From contig CAMBDR010000199.1 of NCBI GenBank assembly GCA_945864765.1, forward strand, positions 1-7,305: a stretch of DNA of 7,305 nt, read 5' to 3'. Below the pieces are notes generated by a model, which saw nothing but the letters and a program-made list of their open reading frames with translations, did not search any database and was not told the origin of the DNA. Numbering within the stretch: position 1 is the stretch's first letter; each line of letters starts with the position of its first letter. Made by a program: the position numbers and the translations under genes. Shown here in pieces: positions 4,840 through 7,305 of the stretch. The DNA is from Janthinobacterium lividum (GTDB taxonomy: Bacteria; Pseudomonadota; Gammaproteobacteria; Burkholderiales; Burkholderiaceae_D).

Positions 4840-6080
4840 TAACGATTCTCCCGATCCCGGCCATCGCGACTACGCGTGTCGCGCCGTAATTCTGAATTGT
4901 CCGGTGTTGCCACCGGCGAGGTTGCGGCCCCGGCACCCGCTTTGACTGTATCGCTTTGCGTGGCCACTTGCCCCATCATTTTATCCAGCGGCAGCGAAAT
5001 CAAATTATTGCCCGATTTGGAATCCACCATCACTTTGGTGACGTTGGAAAATACTTGCTGCATGGTGTCGATATACATCCGGTCACGCGTGACGCCCGGT
5101 GCTTTTTGATATTCGGCCACCACTTGTTTGAAGCGTGCTGCGTCACCGGTTGCGGTATCGACGATCCGGGCACGGTAGGCTTCGGCATCCTTGACCTGAG
5201 AAAAAGCTGTACCACGCGCTTTGGGCACCACGTCATTGGTGTAAGCCTGGCCTTCATTTTTCAGGCGCTCCCGGTCTTGCCCGGCTTTGACTGCATCGTC
5301 AAATGCAACTTGTACCTGTTCGGGGGGTTGCACGCCCTGCATCGTCACATTCGTCACCTGGGCACCGCTTTGGTAGCGATCCAAAATTTGCTGCATTAAT
5401 TGGCTCACGTCCAAGGCCACTTTTTCACGCCCTTCGTAGAGCACGAAGTCCATCTTGCTTTTACCCACAATTTCACGAATCGCGGTTTCGGCCACCTGGC
5501 GTAGCGTTTCTTCCTGATCCCGATTTTTAAACAACCAATTCACGGGATCTTTCAACTTATATTGGACTGCAAATTGAATCTCGATGATGTTTTCATCGTC
5601 AGTCAACATCAGCGCTTCCTTGGGTTGCTTGTTTTTGCTGGTACCACGATATCCCACTTCCACCGTGCGCACTTGTGAAACATTGACGATTTCATGGTCT
5701 TGAATCGGATAGGGCGCACGGAAGTTAATCCCGGACATGGTAATGCGGGACAGTTTGCCGAAGGTGGTCACCACCCCGGTCTGCCCTTCTTGCACCACGA
5801 AAGTACAGGTATAAACCACCCATAGCAGCAAAACCAGGGCCACGATCACAGCAATCCCGGCACCCGCCATCTCCGGCTGGGAATTGTTGCTATTATTGTT
5901 GTTACCGCCGTTATTGCCGGATTTATCCAGCAAACGACTCAGACGTTGATTGAAATCACGCCAGAGTTGATCAAGATCGGGGGGGCCGTCGTCGGGACGG
6001 CGACCATTTAAAATGGGGGCGAACTTGGGAAAGTACCGCGCCCATTTCACGCCAAGCTGTTTAAAAAAAGAGGCAAACAT
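4839..6080 (-). CDS. hflK: HflK, SPFH/prohibitin-family modulator of FtsH protease
   Basis: HflK is the larger partner of HflC in the FtsH-associated membrane cage. The 413-residue product has a cytoplasmic N-terminal part with the family motif GPPDLDQLW (32-40), an Asn/Gly-rich linker (55-67), one transmembrane helix (about 73-92), then the SPFH domain (starting EGQTGVVTTFGKL), the VQPPEQVQVAFDDAVKA segment before the coiled-coil region, and the conserved YIDTMQQVF and LPLDKMM motifs. The C-terminus is a highly charged Arg/Asp tail. The ATG at 6080 is chosen because it comes one base after the hflX stop and no other Met occurs before the transmembrane helix. The longer open frame upstream (to 6212) overlaps hflX and does not look like HflK. 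Its Shine-Dalgarno is weak (GGA ten bases upstream), so translation may depend on ribosomes finishing hflX. The first 25 residues (aromatic and basic, FASFFKQLGVKWARYF) differ from the Gly-rich start of E. coli HflK. Confidence 0.96.
   Translation of the reverse strand: MFASFFKQLGVKWARYFPKFAPILNGRRPDDGPPDLDQLWRDFNQRLSRLLDKSGNNGGNNNNSNNSQPEMAGAGIAVIVALVLLLWVVYTCTFVVQEGQTGVVTTFGKLSRITMSGINFRAPYPIQDHEIVNVSQVRTVEVGYRGTSKNKQPKEALMLTDDENIIEIQFAVQYKLKDPVNWLFKNRDQEETLRQVAETAIREIVGKSKMDFVLYEGREKVALDVSQLMQQILDRYQSGAQVTNVTMQGVQPPEQVQVAFDDAVKAGQDRERLKNEGQAYTNDVVPKARGTAFSQVKDAEAYRARIVDTATGDAARFKQVVAEYQKAPGVTRDRMYIDTMQQVFSNVTKVMVDSKSGNNLISLPLDKMMGQVATQSDTVKAGAGAATSPVATPDNSELRRDTRSRDGRDRENR
4847..4852 (-). 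promoter_or_regulatory. Ribosome-binding site of hflC
   Basis: GGGAGA lies within the last codons of hflK, about seven to eight bases before the hflC ATG at 4839. Together with the TAATG overlap it indicates re-initiation or coupled translation, useful for proteins that assemble in equal amounts. Confidence 0.6.
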
Positions 6081-6081
6081 A

Positions 6082-7305
6082 TTAATTTGATCCGACGTGA
6101 GTAATTGAGGACGAGGTTTGTTCAAATTCGAGGCGCTCTTCAGCCGCCAACCGCGCCAGTTCTTGTTCCAACTTCGATTGCCGCGCCAAATTGGCCGCCG
6201 CAGCAATTTCACCTATGGCCTGCCGCAACAAATCCAGGCCTTCACCGCTATGCGCACTAATAAAAACCCGCTGAATTTTACCATATTCATCGCGTTCAAT
6301 CGCTGGTGGCAAGCCTTCGACATCGATCTTGTTCCACACCAAAATTTGGGGGATTTGATGCGCATCCATTTCTTCCAGCACCACATTGACTTGCTGGATT
6401 TGGTCCAGCCGCACCGTGCTGGCCGCATCCACCACATGCAATAATAAATCGGCATGAATGGTTTCTTCCAGCGTGGCACGAAATGCCGCCACCAATTGAT
6501 GCGGTAAGTCGCGCACAAACCCTACCGTGTCCGACAATACCACATTGCCCACTTCCGGCCCCAGATACACCTTGCGCGAGGTGGTGTCGAGCGTGGCGAA
6601 TAACTGGTTGGCGACATACACGCCCGCCTTGGTCAAGGCATTAAACAGCGTCGATTTACCGGCGTTGGTATAACCCACCAGCGACACCGAAAAAGCATGA
6701 TTACGGCTGCGCGAGCGACGCTGGGTTTCACGCTGCTTTTGCAACTTGTCGAGCTGGGCGCGCAAGGCTTTGACCCGCTCGCCGATCAAACGGCGGTCGG
6801 TTTCCAGCTGGGTTTCACCGGGGCCGCGCAAACCGATACCACCTTTTTGCCGCTCCAGATGGGTCCAACCGCGAATCAGGCGGGTGGCCAAATGCTGTAA
6901 CTGCGCCAATTCAACCTGAACTTTACCTTCATGGCTTTGCGCCCGCTGGGCAAAAATATCCAAAATTAAACTGGTACGATCCAGCACCCTGGTTTCGAGC
7001 TTGCGCTCCAGATTACGTTGCTGCGCGGGCGATAAGGCATGATTAAAAATCACCAAATCCAGGCCTTCTGCCGTAATCACCTGGGCAAGTTCATCGACCT
7101 TGCCACTGCCCGTGAAATACGCCGGGTCGGGGCTGACCCGTCTGCCCGTGATGCGCGCAATCGGTTCGACGCCGGCCGAACTCGCCAGCAGCGATAATTC
7201 TTCCAGACTGGCGGCAAAATCGCTACCCCCGAAATCAACAGCAACGAGTACGGCACGCATGAAAGGTTTCGATTCTATAGACAACGGCTTACTCAGCGTC
7301 GGCAT
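6082..7305 (-). CDS. hflX: Ribosome-associated GTPase HflX
   Basis: HflX is an Obg/TRAFAC-class GTPase that binds the 50S subunit and splits stalled or stress-inactivated 70S ribosomes. The 407-residue product shows the N-terminal HflX domain (GSGKVDEL, 66-73; NHALSPAQQRNLE, 88-100), the glycine-rich linker signature GGIGLRGPGETQLETDRR (155-172), and a G domain with G1 GYTNAGKST (211-219), G3 DTVGF (259-263), G4 NKID (325-328) and a G5-like SAHSGEG (350-356). A charged Glu/Ala-rich tail follows. The window ends exactly at an ATG (7305). A second ATG at 7260 begins the family-typical MRAVLVAVDFG and may be the true start. An upstream start cannot be excluded because no upstream sequence is visible. 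The TAA stop is one base from the hflK ATG. In related genomes hfq often precedes hflX; that cannot be checked here. Confidence 0.96.
   Translation of the reverse strand: MPTLSKPLSIESKPFMRAVLVAVDFGGSDFAASLEELSLLASSAGVEPIARITGRRVSPDPAYFTGSGKVDELAQVITAEGLDLVIFNHALSPAQQRNLERKLETRVLDRTSLILDIFAQRAQSHEGKVQVELAQLQHLATRLIRGWTHLERQKGGIGLRGPGETQLETDRRLIGERVKALRAQLDKLQKQRETQRRSRSRNHAFSVSLVGYTNAGKSTLFNALTKAGVYVANQLFATLDTTSRKVYLGPEVGNVVLSDTVGFVRDLPHQLVAAFRATLEETIHADLLLHVVDAASTVRLDQIQQVNVVLEEMDAHQIPQILVWNKIDVEGLPPAIERDEYGKIQRVFISAHSGEGLDLLRQAIGEIAAAANLARQSKLEQELARLAAEERLEFEQTSSSITHVGSN

Noticed and set aside
6081..6212. 44-residue N-terminal extension of HflK
   Set aside because: The extension uses hflX codons in another frame, is Trp/Arg-rich noise, and the ATG at 6080 immediately follows the hflX stop, as expected in this operon.

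Overview
The window is a compact chromosomal housekeeping block. All seven protein-coding genes lie on the minus strand, so they are transcribed from the high-coordinate end toward position 1. The order hflX-hflK-hflC-hisZ-purA-phosphoribosyltransferase, with hisZ (the short-form HisG partner) wedged between hflC and purA, is typical of Betaproteobacteria. Protein features such as the GPPDL-containing HflK, the HflX form beginning MRAVLVAVDFG and a HisZ lacking the HisRS anticodon domain fit that group, perhaps Burkholderiales or a relative. GC content looks moderate by eye and was not counted. The assignment rests on gene order and protein features, not on a search.

Layout from right to left. 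Positions 7305-6082 encode HflX, a ribosome-associated GTPase, starting exactly at the window edge. Positions 6080-4839 encode HflK and 4839-3946 encode HflC, the two membrane SPFH/prohibitin-family proteins that form the cage around FtsH protease. These three are packed with a 1-nt gap and a 1-nt TAATG overlap. A 46-50 nt spacer with a small hairpin leads into hisZ (3893-2697), which overlaps purA (2700-1396) by four bases (ATGA). PurA ends inside a 13-bp tandem repeat and is followed by a strong rho-independent terminator (about 1286-1326). A COG2236-type phosphoribosyltransferase gene (1263-721) follows, ending beside a different 12-bp tandem repeat. Last is the N-terminal half of a dihydrolipoyl-dehydrogenase-like flavoprotein (629 to beyond position 1).

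Functionally the block joins membrane-protein quality control (HflK/HflC), ribosome rescue or stress (HflX), the first step of histidine synthesis (HisZ), AMP synthesis (PurA) and probable nucleobase salvage (phosphoribosyltransferase). Histidine and purine synthesis share PRPP, ATP and AICAR, so hisZ-purA coupling makes metabolic sense.

I found no mobile element, CRISPR array, tRNA, rRNA, phage gene or defence system, and nothing that I would call a new biological system. The most unusual sequence-level signal is that two successive genes each end in an unrelated short tandem repeat whose unit contains that gene's type of stop codon. No gene-free stretch exceeds 300 bases; the longest (1264-1395, 132 nt) holds most of the 13-bp repeat, the terminator and a ribosome-binding site.
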